Virus record (IMG/VR): IMGVR_UViG_3300021197_000529 | Span: 1 to 32,599 of that record | Origin: a virus | Reading direction: 5' to 3' (one strand) | Length of the DNA stretch: 32,599 nucleotides | Shown: one piece after another, positions 1 to 8,035 of the stretch | Position numbering within the stretch: the stretch's first letter is position 1 | Layout of the letters: the number at the start of each line of letters is the position of its first letter | Notes under the pieces: generated by a model | Database searches by the model: none | Told to the model about the DNA's origin: nothing | Seen by the model: the letters and a program-made list of their open reading frames with translations, nothing else | Position numbers and translations under genes: made by a program

Positions 1-2
1 CC

Positions 3-1286
3 GGTACTGGTTATGTATATGATGGGTTGTGTTGTGATGGACAGGACTTAAGTTCATTTACAGGTGTAAGATTTAATTACACCATTATGCCTTGGAACAC
101 AGATTTAATAGACACAGGTGTAGGTAAGTTTTATACACAAGGTGATGAGACTTTCCAAAAGTATATGTGGGAAAACTTATCAGAGTATTACAACAGGAAC
201 ACAAGTAATACATTTGACCTGACAATATACCCAATGGGTAACATAGATGTAAACTATGAACAGGTACAAATAAATAACCACGCAGTAACAGTAGCAGTGG
301 TAGGAGATTTAAGTCAAGGTGAGTACGAACAATGGTTTTATAATCATCCGACAAGTGGAGCAATCTTTTGGAACAGTCAACAAGATGACCCAGTAGAGAT
401 AGCAAACGGAGAAAGCGTATGCAATGTAATACCAGACAGTCATATCAGTTGTTTATACTATCCACAAGTCTATGCTGACAATGTGTATAATCAACAATGT
501 GCATTGGACCCTCTGTATGATTACGGATGTGATGGTTGGGACGATGCTTACATAGAAGAATATGTTGAAGAAGATGTGCCAGAAGCTTGGGAAGATAATG
601 AAGAAGATATTGAAGCAGTATTTGTTTTGGAAGAGCCAGAGGTTTTCCAAATAATAGAGATAGAAGCATTAGATGATTACACTTTAATCTCTACTACATT
701 AGAAGAAGCAATACCAGAAATGGAAGTATTGTTTGAAGAGATGGCACAAGAAGAACTGATAGAAGAATTAGAGGCAGAGTTAGAAGAGTTTTTAGAACCT
801 GAACCAACTGAAGAGGAGCTTGATGAGCCTGAGCCAGAGCCAGAGAATGAATCGGTTGAGGATGATGAGCCAACAGAAGATGAGCCAGTTGAGGAACAGG
901 AAGAAAGTATTGAAGAGCCTGAGCCAGAAGAAACAAAAGTTGAAGTTGTAGAGCAACCCGTATTAAAGAAGGTAGCTAAGAAAGCAAGTAAGAAAGATAA
1001 GATGCGTGAGATTATTAGTGATAAGTTAAAGAATCTTGCAACAGAGATGGGAGAAGCTGCATCATTAGAAGAGCAGCAGAAACTACAAAGTTTAATACTT
1101 GCACTCTTAAACTTTAATGCTGGATTTAATAGCTACAATACACAACTACTTATTGATGGTGTATTTTATAAAGATAAAGGAATATATTTAGACAAAGACA
1201 TACCAGATAATCAAAGAGGTTTAAGGAATGGACTAGCTAATGAAATACTACATAACAAACTTATGGATTTACAATGGCAGAGATAG
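3..1286 (+). CDS. Tail-associated structural protein, 5' end cut by window
   Basis: The frame is open from base 3, so the gene starts before the window; a TTG at 27 is only an internal codon. At least 428 residues are visible. The first ~180 are rich in Tyr, Asn and Asp with scattered Cys, as in an extracellular structural domain. The next ~150 are very acidic (Glu with EPEPE-type runs), like a flexible spacer. The last ~100 are Lys-rich, then a compact helical end (NQRGLRNGLANEILHNK). I know this tail end from marine phage structural proteins without assigned function. It overlaps the next gene by 13 bases. A virion or tail role is inferred from position among tail genes. Confidence 0.7.
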   Translation, partial: GTGYVYDGLCCDGQDLSSFTGVRFNYTIMPWNTDLIDTGVGKFYTQGDETFQKYMWENLSEYYNRNTSNTFDLTIYPMGNIDVNYEQVQINNHAVTVAVVGDLSQGEYEQWFYNHPTSGAIFWNSQQDDPVEIANGESVCNVIPDSHISCLYYPQVYADNVYNQQCALDPLYDYGCDGWDDAYIEEYVEEDVPEAWEDNEEDIEAVFVLEEPEVFQIIEIEALDDYTLISTTLEEAIPEMEVLFEEMAQEELIEELEAELEEFLEPEPTEEELDEPEPEPENESVEDDEPTEDEPVEEQEESIEEPEPEETKVEVVEQPVLKKVAKKASKKDKMREIISDKLKNLATEMGEAASLEEQQKLQSLILALLNFNAGFNSYNTQLLIDGVFYKDKGIYLDKDIPDNQRGLRNGLANEILHNKLMDLQWQR

Positions 1287-1762
1287 AATATCAAGGAGTT
1301 AAAGTAGGTGGTAGTAAGTTGCTTCTTGTTATACCATTATTAAGTATGATTGGTGGCGGTGCTTGGGCAGGGTTTGAATTGTACAATGAGTTTAGAGTTC
1401 TTAAAGCTACTGTTATGGAGTACCAGCCACCCGACATTACTGGTATACAACAAGACATAGCTGTTATAGAAGAAACTTTAGTAAGTGTAAGTGAGTCAGT
1501 TGAACAAGCTAAAGATTACACTAGGTCTATAAAGAATGATTTAAAAGATGACTTAGCTAGGCAGGAAGCTTTAATGGAACGATTAGAAGACAAAGTTAAT
1601 AACTCACAAGATGAAATAGATGAAACTATTGATGTAGCTGGCGAGAGGTTTGATGCCAGAAGAGATGCTCTTTATTCTGATACAGATAGAAAGATTAAAG
1701 AGTTAGAAGAAAGGCTTGGTAGTAAGCTACAAAGAGCCTTAGATAACCCACTAGCAAACTAG
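1274..1762 (+). CDS. Membrane-anchored coiled-coil protein, unknown function
   Basis: 162 aa. A single hydrophobic segment at about residues 15-35 (LLLVIPLLSMIGGGAWAGFE) is followed by a long charged stretch with heptad-like spacing, from about residue 60 to the end, likely a coiled coil. The start ATG lies inside the end of the preceding gene (13-base overlap), which suggests translational coupling. It sits in a run of small membrane genes that includes the holin candidate, so a role in lysis or in the envelope is possible. I do not recognise the family. Confidence 0.75.
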   Translation: MAEIEYQGVKVGGSKLLLVIPLLSMIGGGAWAGFELYNEFRVLKATVMEYQPPDITGIQQDIAVIEETLVSVSESVEQAKDYTRSIKNDLKDDLARQEALMERLEDKVNNSQDEIDETIDVAGERFDARRDALYSDTDRKIKELEERLGSKLQRALDNPLAN

Positions 1763-1770
1763 GAGATTAT

Positions 1771-1869
1771 ATGCCATACGGAAAAGGAACATACGGAAGC
1801 AAAAGAGGTAGACCACCTATGAAAAAAACTGCTAAAAGAAAAGCACCAATGAGGAAAGGTAAGAAGTAA
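1771..1869 (+). CDS. 32-aa highly basic protein
   Basis: Tiny gene preceded by AGGAG at 1761-1765, five bases before its ATG. Its stop overlaps the next ATG as TAATG. The product starts MPYGKGTYGSKRGRPP and ends in a Lys/Arg-rich tail, with no acidic residue. Gly/Tyr/Lys-rich mini-proteins of this sort occur among the late genes of marine phages, but no function is known to me. Nucleic-acid binding or packing in the virion is a guess from charge alone. Good ribosome site and tight coupling on both sides support a real gene. Confidence 0.7.
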   Translation: MPYGKGTYGSKRGRPPMKKTAKRKAPMRKGKK

Positions 1870-2144
1870 TGGCTGATTCAAGGCTTAAAAAGGCAGGAGT
1901 ATCTGGGTATAACAAGCCTAAGCGTACTCCTAACCATAAAACTAAGAGTCATGTAGTAGTAGCTAAGTCAGGTGGAAAAATAAAAACTATTAGATATGGA
2001 CAGCAAGGCGTATCTGGAGCTGGTAGTAGTCCTAAAACAGCAGCACAGAAAGCTAGGCGTAAGTCTTTTAAAGCTAGACATGCTAAAAATATAGCCAAAG
2101 GTCCAATGAGTGCTGCTTACTGGGCAAATAAGAGTAAGTGGTAA
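1869..2144 (+). CDS. Small basic protein, conserved-looking, unknown function
   Basis: 91 aa, strongly basic, rich in Lys, Ser, Ala and Gly. It has a central GGKIKTIRYGQQGVSGAG stretch and an Arg/Lys-rich helix-like segment near residues 60-80, and ends with a Trp-containing YWANKSKW. No transmembrane segment or Cys motif is present. Both ends overlap neighbours by one base (TAATG), in a run of small late genes. The shape resembles small basic phage proteins of marine genomes; DNA binding is plausible but not shown. Confidence 0.75.
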   Translation: MADSRLKKAGVSGYNKPKRTPNHKTKSHVVVAKSGGKIKTIRYGQQGVSGAGSSPKTAAQKARRKSFKARHAKNIAKGPMSAAYWANKSKW

Positions 2145-2347
2145 TGGAAGATAAAAGAGTACAGCTACAATTAGACAAACATTCTTCACAGATAGCTAAA
2201 CTCTTTAGTAAGATTGATGACACTAATGCTAAGATACAAAAGATATTTAACATATTGAATCAAATTAGATACTTTATATATGGTGGATTTGCTTACTTTA
2301 TAGCTTCTGAGGTAGGGATGTTTAATTTATTGAGGTTAGTAGCATGA
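2144..2347 (+). CDS. Small coiled-coil plus transmembrane protein (lysis-type candidate)
   Basis: 67 aa from ATG 2144. A GTG at 2138 would add two residues, but the ATG that overlaps the previous stop (TAATG) fits the pattern used throughout. Residues 1-38 are polar and helical with a heptad feel (KHSSQIAKLFSKIDDTNAKI). Residues ~43-62 form one hydrophobic segment. The stop overlaps the next gene's start. This layout, and the position next to a 3-TM holin-like gene, suggests a lysis accessory or second holin. That is inference. Confidence 0.7.
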   Translation: MEDKRVQLQLDKHSSQIAKLFSKIDDTNAKIQKIFNILNQIRYFIYGGFAYFIASEVGMFNLLRLVA

Positions 2348-2781
2348 TAGGATTTTTAACTAATATAGCACCAATAGCTTTAGGCTTTGTTGCTAAGTTG
2401 TTTGCTTTAAAAAGCCAAGCAGCGCAAGAACAACAGAAGCTAATGATACAATCACTACAAGTCCGTAATGATTCTATTAATATGGCTAGAGATAGAGCAG
2501 ATAAAGAAAGTCCAGTAGCTGCTATGAATAGAAGAATTATTATTCTAGTTATACTAGCTTTAATAATCTTTACACAGATAGCTCCTGTGTTTTTTAATGT
2601 ACCTACAGTAATACCTACTGTAATTGAAGGAGCTAGTTTACTAGGTATACAGCTAACGCCTGATACAATAGACTATGTAACTGTACAAGCAGGTGCTGTA
2701 TTAAAGTTTGATGAAGTATTCCAATGGGCAACGATGATAATAGAGTTCTACTTCGGTGCGCAATTAGCTAAGGGGAAATAA
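2344..2781 (+). CDS. Putative holin, three-transmembrane gene-transfer-agent type
   Basis: 145 aa. Hydrophobic segments lie at about residues 3-22, 65-90 and 125-140, separated by a polar helix (SQAAQEQQKLM). The middle segment starts after an RR pair (NRRIIILVILALIIFTQIAP). The last ends in the pattern IIEFYFGAQLAKGK, which resembles the C-terminal FYFG signature of the three-TM holins of gene transfer agents and phages. Holins form the membrane hole that times lysis. No endolysin is visible nearby, so the partner must lie elsewhere or be unrecognised. It overlaps the upstream small membrane gene by four bases. Confidence 0.65.
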   Translation: MIGFLTNIAPIALGFVAKLFALKSQAAQEQQKLMIQSLQVRNDSINMARDRADKESPVAAMNRRIIILVILALIIFTQIAPVFFNVPTVIPTVIEGASLLGIQLTPDTIDYVTVQAGAVLKFDEVFQWATMIIEFYFGAQLAKGK

Positions 2782-3459
2782 ATGACATTTAGAGAAGTAA
2801 TAAACGAAGTACTAATAAGGTTAAGAGAAACTCCTATTACTTCTGATTGGAGTGGAGCTATTAATGATAGCACTACAGTATCTGATTACTATAAAGTTAT
2901 AGGTGCTTTAGTTAATGACTCTAAAAGAAGTATAGAGTCTTACCATGATTGGCAAATACTTAGAGAAACTGTGGATATATCTACAGTAGCTGGTACTAAA
3001 AACTATAACTTAAGTTCTGGACAAGAGTTTAAGATACTAGATGTAGTTAATAATGCTACAGGTAATGAGCTAGTACAAGTAAGCAGAGCTTACCTTAATA
3101 GAGAAAGATACCCTACAGCTTCTACAGGCGAGCCTCATTACTATGGCTTTAATGGAGCAGATAGCTCTAATAATCTTAAAGTAGATTTATCACCTACTCC
3201 TAGTAAAGCAGAAACTATTTCTTTTGATATGGTTAAGTATCAAGATGTTTTAACATTAGCTGCTACTACAGTAAAGATACCTACAAAGCCTTTAATACTA
3301 GGAGCTTATGCTAGAGCTTTATCAGAGCGTGGTGAAGATGGAGGAACACAATCATCTATAGCTGCTACAGAAGCAGGTAATGCTATTAGTCAAGCCATTA
3401 TGATGGATAGTGGTAATACTCAATTTGAGTCTGATTGGTTTATGGGGAATATGCACTAA
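2782..3459 (+). CDS. Putative head-tail adaptor (tail tubular protein A-like)
   Basis: 225 aa, starting directly after the previous stop. The N-terminal half is helical (FREVINEVLIRLRE, then DYYKVIGALVNDSKRSIES). A beta-rich middle (GTKNYNLSSGQEFKILDVVN) follows, with a helical end rich in Ala and Gly. This is the usual build of podovirus adaptor proteins that dock under the portal (T7 gp11 or P22 gp4 type). The following gene looks like the tail nozzle protein, which fits the standard A-then-B order. The assignment is by shape and order rather than by a sharp motif. Confidence 0.6.
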   Translation: MTFREVINEVLIRLRETPITSDWSGAINDSTTVSDYYKVIGALVNDSKRSIESYHDWQILRETVDISTVAGTKNYNLSSGQEFKILDVVNNATGNELVQVSRAYLNRERYPTASTGEPHYYGFNGADSSNNLKVDLSPTPSKAETISFDMVKYQDVLTLAATTVKIPTKPLILGAYARALSERGEDGGTQSSIAATEAGNAISQAIMMDSGNTQFESDWFMGNMH

Positions 3460-5057
3460 TGGCTAAACAACTAGCTTTTCAACCTTTAACTAACTTAGGT
3501 GTTAATGGGTTAAATACTCAATATAACGCAGCTACTTTAGACCCTTCTTTTCTTACATCTGCTGACAATGTAATGATTAGAGAATCTGGTAGAATATCTT
3601 TTAGAAAAGGTTTTAAACAAAAAGTAGTTCCTGCTGGCACAGCTATAGGTTCTATGGTGGAGCATAATGATTCTGGTACTAATAAAATATTTGCTAGTCA
3701 CGGTACTTCTATTTACACAGTTGACTTTTCATCTCCTGATGCTGCTTTTCCTAGTAGTGGTGCTGATGTTAAGCATACCGTTGCTAACAGTACAGGCAAT
3801 TGGCAATTTATAAACTTTAATGAAAGACTACATTGTTTTCATTCGGGTATAGTACCTCAAAGATATGATGGTGCTTTAAGTGCTGGCTCTAAATGGGCAG
3901 CTTTTAACAACAGTACTAAACCTTCAGGTGTAACTACATTTGACCCTAGTTGTGGTATGGGTTTTTATGGTAGAATGTTCGTAGGAGGAGTAACTGAAAA
4001 TAAAGCTGTTATGTATTACTCTGCTTTACTAGATGGAGATGATTATACAGGTACAGGTTCAGGTTTATTAGATTTAAAGAAAGTTTGGGACAATGATGAA
4101 ATAGTAAACATAGCTCCTTTCTTTGGACAGTTGGTTATATTTGGTAAAAACAATATAGCTATATATGATACTCCTGATGATGTAGCTAATATGTCATTAA
4201 ATGAAGTTATTAGTGGTGTAGGTTTAGTTAATAGAGATTCAGTACAAGCAGTAGGAGATGATTTAGTATTTTTATCAGCTACAGGATTGCGCTCTCTTAT
4301 GCGTACTACTGAAAAAGATAAAGTACCTTTAACTGACTATAGTATAAACATTAAAGACACTTTAATAAGGAACATAGGTGTTAGCTCTAATGTAAAGTCA
4401 GTTTATTTAGAAGGAGAAGGTGTTTATATCTTAAGTTTTGTAGACAGTAACATAACTTATGTGTTTGATTTTAAACAGTTTACACCTAATACAGCACCTC
4501 GAATAACAACTTGGTCGTTTACTGGTGATAGAGAACCTGCTAGTATGATTGATACTGAGTTGTATAGTGGTTTGTTAATAGGACAGAAAGATGGGAGCAT
4601 TGCAGGTTATGAAGGTTATTTTGATGTGGATTTGGCGTGGGTTAGTTCAGCAGCCAGCTATACTAATGCTGCTATTACTGCTGATGTGTCTTCTATATGG
4701 ATACCGTTAGGAGAAGGCGTAACTTCTGCTATTCTTAAAAGACTAAGAATGGTATTACAAGGTGGTTCTGGAGCAGTTTTAGGTGTAAAGTGGTATAAAG
4801 ATTATAGTATTAATCCTTCTGCTATAACTCAAATAAGTTTAAATCCTGTTACAACAGGTACTATAGCTTTATATGGAGCTGCTTCTTCTTTGTATGGAGC
4901 TGCAAAGTATACACCTATATATGGATTACAAGAATATCAGACTGCTTTAACAGGTAGTGCTAAACATCTTAAATTAAATTTAAGTATTGTAAGCAATGGC
5001 TATGATACTTCTATTCAAGATTTATCAATTATATCTTTACAAGGGAAAATACGATGA
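3459..5057 (+). CDS. Putative tail tubular protein B / tail nozzle protein
   Basis: 532 aa from ATG 3459. A TTG at 3435 would add eight residues but has no support, while ATG 3459 overlaps the previous stop as TAATG. The N-terminus (NLGVNGLNTQYNAATLDPSFLTSADNV) and the repeated short beta strands with Gly and aromatic residues are typical of podovirus nozzle proteins built on a beta-propeller. Near residue 240 the segment FFGQLVIFGKNNIAIYD has the blade style of this class. In the virion it would extend the tail below the adaptor encoded just upstream. Its end overlaps the next start by four bases (ATGA). Confidence 0.7.
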   Translation: MAKQLAFQPLTNLGVNGLNTQYNAATLDPSFLTSADNVMIRESGRISFRKGFKQKVVPAGTAIGSMVEHNDSGTNKIFASHGTSIYTVDFSSPDAAFPSSGADVKHTVANSTGNWQFINFNERLHCFHSGIVPQRYDGALSAGSKWAAFNNSTKPSGVTTFDPSCGMGFYGRMFVGGVTENKAVMYYSALLDGDDYTGTGSGLLDLKKVWDNDEIVNIAPFFGQLVIFGKNNIAIYDTPDDVANMSLNEVISGVGLVNRDSVQAVGDDLVFLSATGLRSLMRTTEKDKVPLTDYSINIKDTLIRNIGVSSNVKSVYLEGEGVYILSFVDSNITYVFDFKQFTPNTAPRITTWSFTGDREPASMIDTELYSGLLIGQKDGSIAGYEGYFDVDLAWVSSAASYTNAAITADVSSIWIPLGEGVTSAILKRLRMVLQGGSGAVLGVKWYKDYSINPSAITQISLNPVTTGTIALYGAASSLYGAAKYTPIYGLQEYQTALTGSAKHLKLNLSIVSNGYDTSIQDLSIISLQGKIR

Positions 5058-5518
5058 GTGATTATACATTAGCAGTAAATTGGAGCGGTAAGGATGCTTT
5101 GTCTGATAGTGATGCTGGCAAAGTAATATCTGGAGCTGACTTTAATACTGAATTTACAACAGTAAGAACAGCAGTTAATTCTAAACAAGATGTTAACGGA
5201 GATGCCGGAGAAGATTTTGCTATGAACAATGGTACAGTAGCAGGTACTTTAACTATTACTGGTGTTCCAACTGGACCTACACAATCAGCAGGTAACAGTA
5301 CTACTAGATTAGCTACTACAGCATTTGTACAAGGTGAGAAAGCAAGTCCAACATTTACTGGTACTCCTGCTGCACCAACAGCAGCTACTACTACAAATAC
5401 AACACAGATAGCTACAACAGCTTTTGTTCAAGCAAATACACCTGCTGCCTCACAAACAGTATTAGGTATGGCTAAGATTTGGACATCTGGTGGTGACTTA
5501 TATATAGCTACATCATAA
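5054..5518 (+). CDS. Tail-fibre-like protein with two TTRLATTAFVQ repeats
   Basis: 154 aa. Two copies of a tail-fibre repeat are visible: TQSAGNSTTRLATTAFVQ at about residues 75-92 and TTTNTTQIATTAFVQ at about 112-126. Each is followed by a linker with Pro and Thr (PTFTGTPAAPTAA). This repeat is common in phage tail fibres and collar proteins. The N-terminus (SDYTLAVNWSGKDALSDSDAGKVISGADFNTEF) is a typical fibre head. It is short for a full fibre and ends soon after the second repeat, so it may be a fibre base or trimeric linker to which another protein attaches. Confidence 0.75.
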   Translation: MSDYTLAVNWSGKDALSDSDAGKVISGADFNTEFTTVRTAVNSKQDVNGDAGEDFAMNNGTVAGTLTITGVPTGPTQSAGNSTTRLATTAFVQGEKASPTFTGTPAAPTAATTTNTTQIATTAFVQANTPAASQTVLGMAKIWTSGGDLYIATS

Positions 5519-5718
5519 TGACAACAGAACAAATATCTAGTTGTTATGAAGGATTGTGTAAAGTTGTTGACAACATTAACGCAGGTAAGCCAGATAATAT
5601 GGTACAAGCTAGTTGGGATATACACAAATCAATTAATATAGAATGGTTAAAAGGAATTGTAACTGCTGATTTTTGGACAGATGAAGATTTAACAGCAGCA
5701 AATAGTTTAATAGGATAA
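5518..5718 (+). CDS. Small hypothetical protein downstream of fibre gene
   Basis: 66 aa, start overlapping the fibre gene's stop (TAATG). Mildly acidic and predicted helical, with four Trp and two Cys (SSCYEGLC). There is no membrane segment. It lies between two fibre-type genes, which suggests a fibre chaperone or small virion part. I do not recognise a family. Confidence 0.65.
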   Translation: MTTEQISSCYEGLCKVVDNINAGKPDNMVQASWDIHKSINIEWLKGIVTADFWTDEDLTAANSLIG

Positions 5719-5720
5719 GT

Positions 5721-6215
5721 ATGGCAGGAGATATTTACTTTAATGGAAGTGTTTTAACAGGACAACACGATGTCAAGTTAAACGGTACTGATATGGATAA
5801 TGTGTATCTTAACGGTACTAAAATATGGACTAGACATCCCTATCCAATAGGAACAGATATATTTACTGTTAGTTTTGGAGCAGGTGGTAACTGTGATAGT
5901 TTTATTAGTTCTACCTATTCTACATATCCATTAGCTTTTGCTTCACAACCAGCTTATACATCTGGAAGTAGTGGTTCATTAGACAAAACTTGTGGATTTA
6001 CTCTAGCAGATGGATTTTATGTTTCATATTACAATCAAGATGAGTTGGGAACAGATTCAGATGGTGTAGGAGCAAGTAATACAGGTGGTGTTTATTCAAT
6101 ATACATTGGTGGAACAGTATCAGGTTTAACTAGAAGTTCTGGAGGTGGCTCATTAAGTGTAGCTGGTTCTGGAAATAACGGACACTCATTTAAAGTAACA
6201 TACTCAGGACAATAG
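5721..6215 (+). CDS. Beta-rich virion protein, probable fibre or spike component
   Basis: 164 aa, starting two bases after the previous stop. It begins with repeated short strands containing NG turns (YFNGSVLTGQ, VKLNGTDM, VYLNGTKIWTR), a pattern found in phage structural proteins. A Gly/Ser/Tyr-rich body follows, with no charged helices, and it ends GHSFKVTYSGQ. The two Cys at about residues 58 and 89 could pair. A spike or receptor-binding role is inferred from composition and from the adjoining fibre gene. Confidence 0.6.
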   Translation: MAGDIYFNGSVLTGQHDVKLNGTDMDNVYLNGTKIWTRHPYPIGTDIFTVSFGAGGNCDSFISSTYSTYPLAFASQPAYTSGSSGSLDKTCGFTLADGFYVSYYNQDELGTDSDGVGASNTGGVYSIYIGGTVSGLTRSSGGGSLSVAGSGNNGHSFKVTYSGQ

Positions 6216-6224
6216 GAGAAAGAA

Positions 6225-7064
6225 ATGTCAGCATTTAATTTAATCGCAGGAGCTATAAGCGCAGCTTTAGGAGCTAAAGGAGCCTCTAAGTCAGCAGCAG
6301 AAAATCAAGCAGGTCAAGAATCAGCAGCTAAATATGCAATAGAAGGCGCTTATCCTTACGATGTAGCCGGCTCTTTAGGAGGAGCTAAGTTTGACAAAGA
6401 TGGAAAAGTAATAGGCTTAGGTTTATCAGACCCTTTTGACAAACAACAAAAAGGTTTTCTAACTTCTGCTGAAGCTAATAGAGGTTACTTACAAGGTATA
6501 GAAGCTGACCCTTTAACAGCAGAAAATAGATACTATGACCAACAAATGGCTTTACTTGCTCCGGGGCAAGAAGCAGATAGAGAAGCTTTAGATGCTCAGC
6601 TAGTAGCTAGAGGAATGCTAGGCTCTACTGGTGGTATAGGACAAATGCAAGGATTAAGAGAATCACAAGGTACTACTAATCTACAAGTTAGGCAATCAGC
6701 TAGTGATAGAGTACAGGATATGATAGATAGATATAGAACTAGAGTATCAGAAGATGTGTCTTCAGCAGCTAATTTAGGGCAGTTACCTTTAGATTATGCT
6801 AAGCTAGGTATAGATACAGGTGGGATGTTAAGTAATGCAGCCATCATGGGTTCTAGGTATTTATCCGGAGCTGCTTTAACTAATGCTAATGCTACAGCAG
6901 GAAGATACGGTGGTTTTTCAAATGCTGTGAATCAATTTAAAAACTATGGTGGAGGCAGAGCTACTGGTTATAGCGATAGTGGGCAAAGAACATCGCAAGG
7001 TAGAGTAGTAAATAACTTTGAAGCCTCTGGCTCTATACTACGACCCGGTGGTCGCCACATTTAA
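6225..7064 (+). CDS. Putative internal virion / DNA ejection protein (small)
   Basis: 279 aa, preceded by AGGAGAAAGAA. The N-terminus is an Ala/Gly-rich helix (NLIAGAISAALGAKGASKSAA). The body is helical and Gln/Ala-rich with the region LDAQLVARGMLGSTGGIGQ, and the end is Gly/Arg-rich. Podoviruses keep three or four such proteins next to the tail genes. They leave the capsid first and form a channel through the cell envelope. Position before three further long proteins supports this role. The sequence itself carries no decisive motif. Confidence 0.6.
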   Translation: MSAFNLIAGAISAALGAKGASKSAAENQAGQESAAKYAIEGAYPYDVAGSLGGAKFDKDGKVIGLGLSDPFDKQQKGFLTSAEANRGYLQGIEADPLTAENRYYDQQMALLAPGQEADREALDAQLVARGMLGSTGGIGQMQGLRESQGTTNLQVRQSASDRVQDMIDRYRTRVSEDVSSAANLGQLPLDYAKLGIDTGGMLSNAAIMGSRYLSGAALTNANATAGRYGGFSNAVNQFKNYGGGRATGYSDSGQRTSQGRVVNNFEASGSILRPGGRHI

Positions 7065-7078
7065 AAGGAGAATAGATA

Positions 7079-8035
7079 ATGGGAATGTTTGATTTTAACC
7101 CTAACGATGTAAGTGTAGCTACTTCAGAAGGCTACACAAGTGCGCCTATGCAGTTAGCCTTTTCAAGTGCAGGAATGTTAACTAAGAGTGTAGGTAAGAT
7201 GATGGGTTTTAAAGACGAAGAGGATTTATTACAAGAAATATATGAGTCGTCTGACTTTACTACTGCTGAAGGAAGAAAAAAAGCTTTACAAAGAATAAGG
7301 GAAGTAGCTCCTGAAAAAGCAGCTGAGTTGCAAAAACAAATACTAGAAGCTGCCCAAACAGAAGCTAATATTGTACAAACAGAATTAGCTACAGAGAATG
7401 CTCAAGTAGAAGCTATGAAGAAACGCAAAGCTAGTATTTACATGAAAGACTTTCAAAGAGATGCTTCTAATGAAGGCTTGGCACTTAACATTCAATACTA
7501 TTTACAAAGACATAACTTTGAATTTGATGCTGATAATCCACCTACTACTTTAGCTAAAGCTAGAGAAATTATAGCTAAGGCTAGAAAGAAACAAAAAGAT
7601 GCTAAATCATTCCACAATGATTTAGATACATGGATTAGTACACAACAGGATTTATATGTAAACAAACGAGCTGCTCAAGATGCTGGTGTTATACAAACAC
7701 CTAGTGCAGAAACTGAATCTTTTGATACTCCTGTGGTTACAGGTACTTCTACAGAAACTGAGAGTAACAATCCCCCACCTCCTAAAGATGAAACACCTAA
7801 AGGTTTTAATCCTGTAACTTCTCCTGCTGGACCTGATTTTAAAGGCATGCATAATGGCAAGATGGGTACTTGGAAATATAATTACACAGTATCTGCTGGT
7901 GGGCAAGGTGGTTCAGGTGGTTGGAAACATACTCCAGAACAAGTAGAAGAACAGTATCAAGGTTCTACTATAACTGTAGATGGGCAACAAATTACATCTG
8001 GTAATTTACCATCTTATTTTAACAACTTTATGTAA
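7079..8035 (+). CDS. Putative internal virion protein (middle)
   Basis: 318 aa, preceded by AAAAGGAGAATAGATA. It has an acidic/basic helical N-terminal two-thirds, with a likely coiled coil at about residues 60-175. A Thr/Pro-rich linker (about 200-240) and a Gly-rich end with GGSGGWKHTPEQVEEQ follow. The stop directly abuts the start of the very long gene downstream. A place in the ejection complex is inferred from the neighbours, not from a recognised domain. Confidence 0.6.
   Translation: MGMFDFNPNDVSVATSEGYTSAPMQLAFSSAGMLTKSVGKMMGFKDEEDLLQEIYESSDFTTAEGRKKALQRIREVAPEKAAELQKQILEAAQTEANIVQTELATENAQVEAMKKRKASIYMKDFQRDASNEGLALNIQYYLQRHNFEFDADNPPTTLAKAREIIAKARKKQKDAKSFHNDLDTWISTQQDLYVNKRAAQDAGVIQTPSAETESFDTPVVTGTSTETESNNPPPPKDETPKGFNPVTSPAGPDFKGMHNGKMGTWKYNYTVSAGGQGGSGGWKHTPEQVEEQYQGSTITVDGQQITSGNLPSYFNNFM

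Noticed and set aside
3435-3458. Upstream TTG start of the tail nozzle gene
   Set aside because: ATG 3459 overlaps the previous stop (TAATG), the habit of this genome.
7652-7906. Antisense frames opposite the 318-aa virion gene
   Set aside because: Shadow frames caused by codon bias of the real gene.
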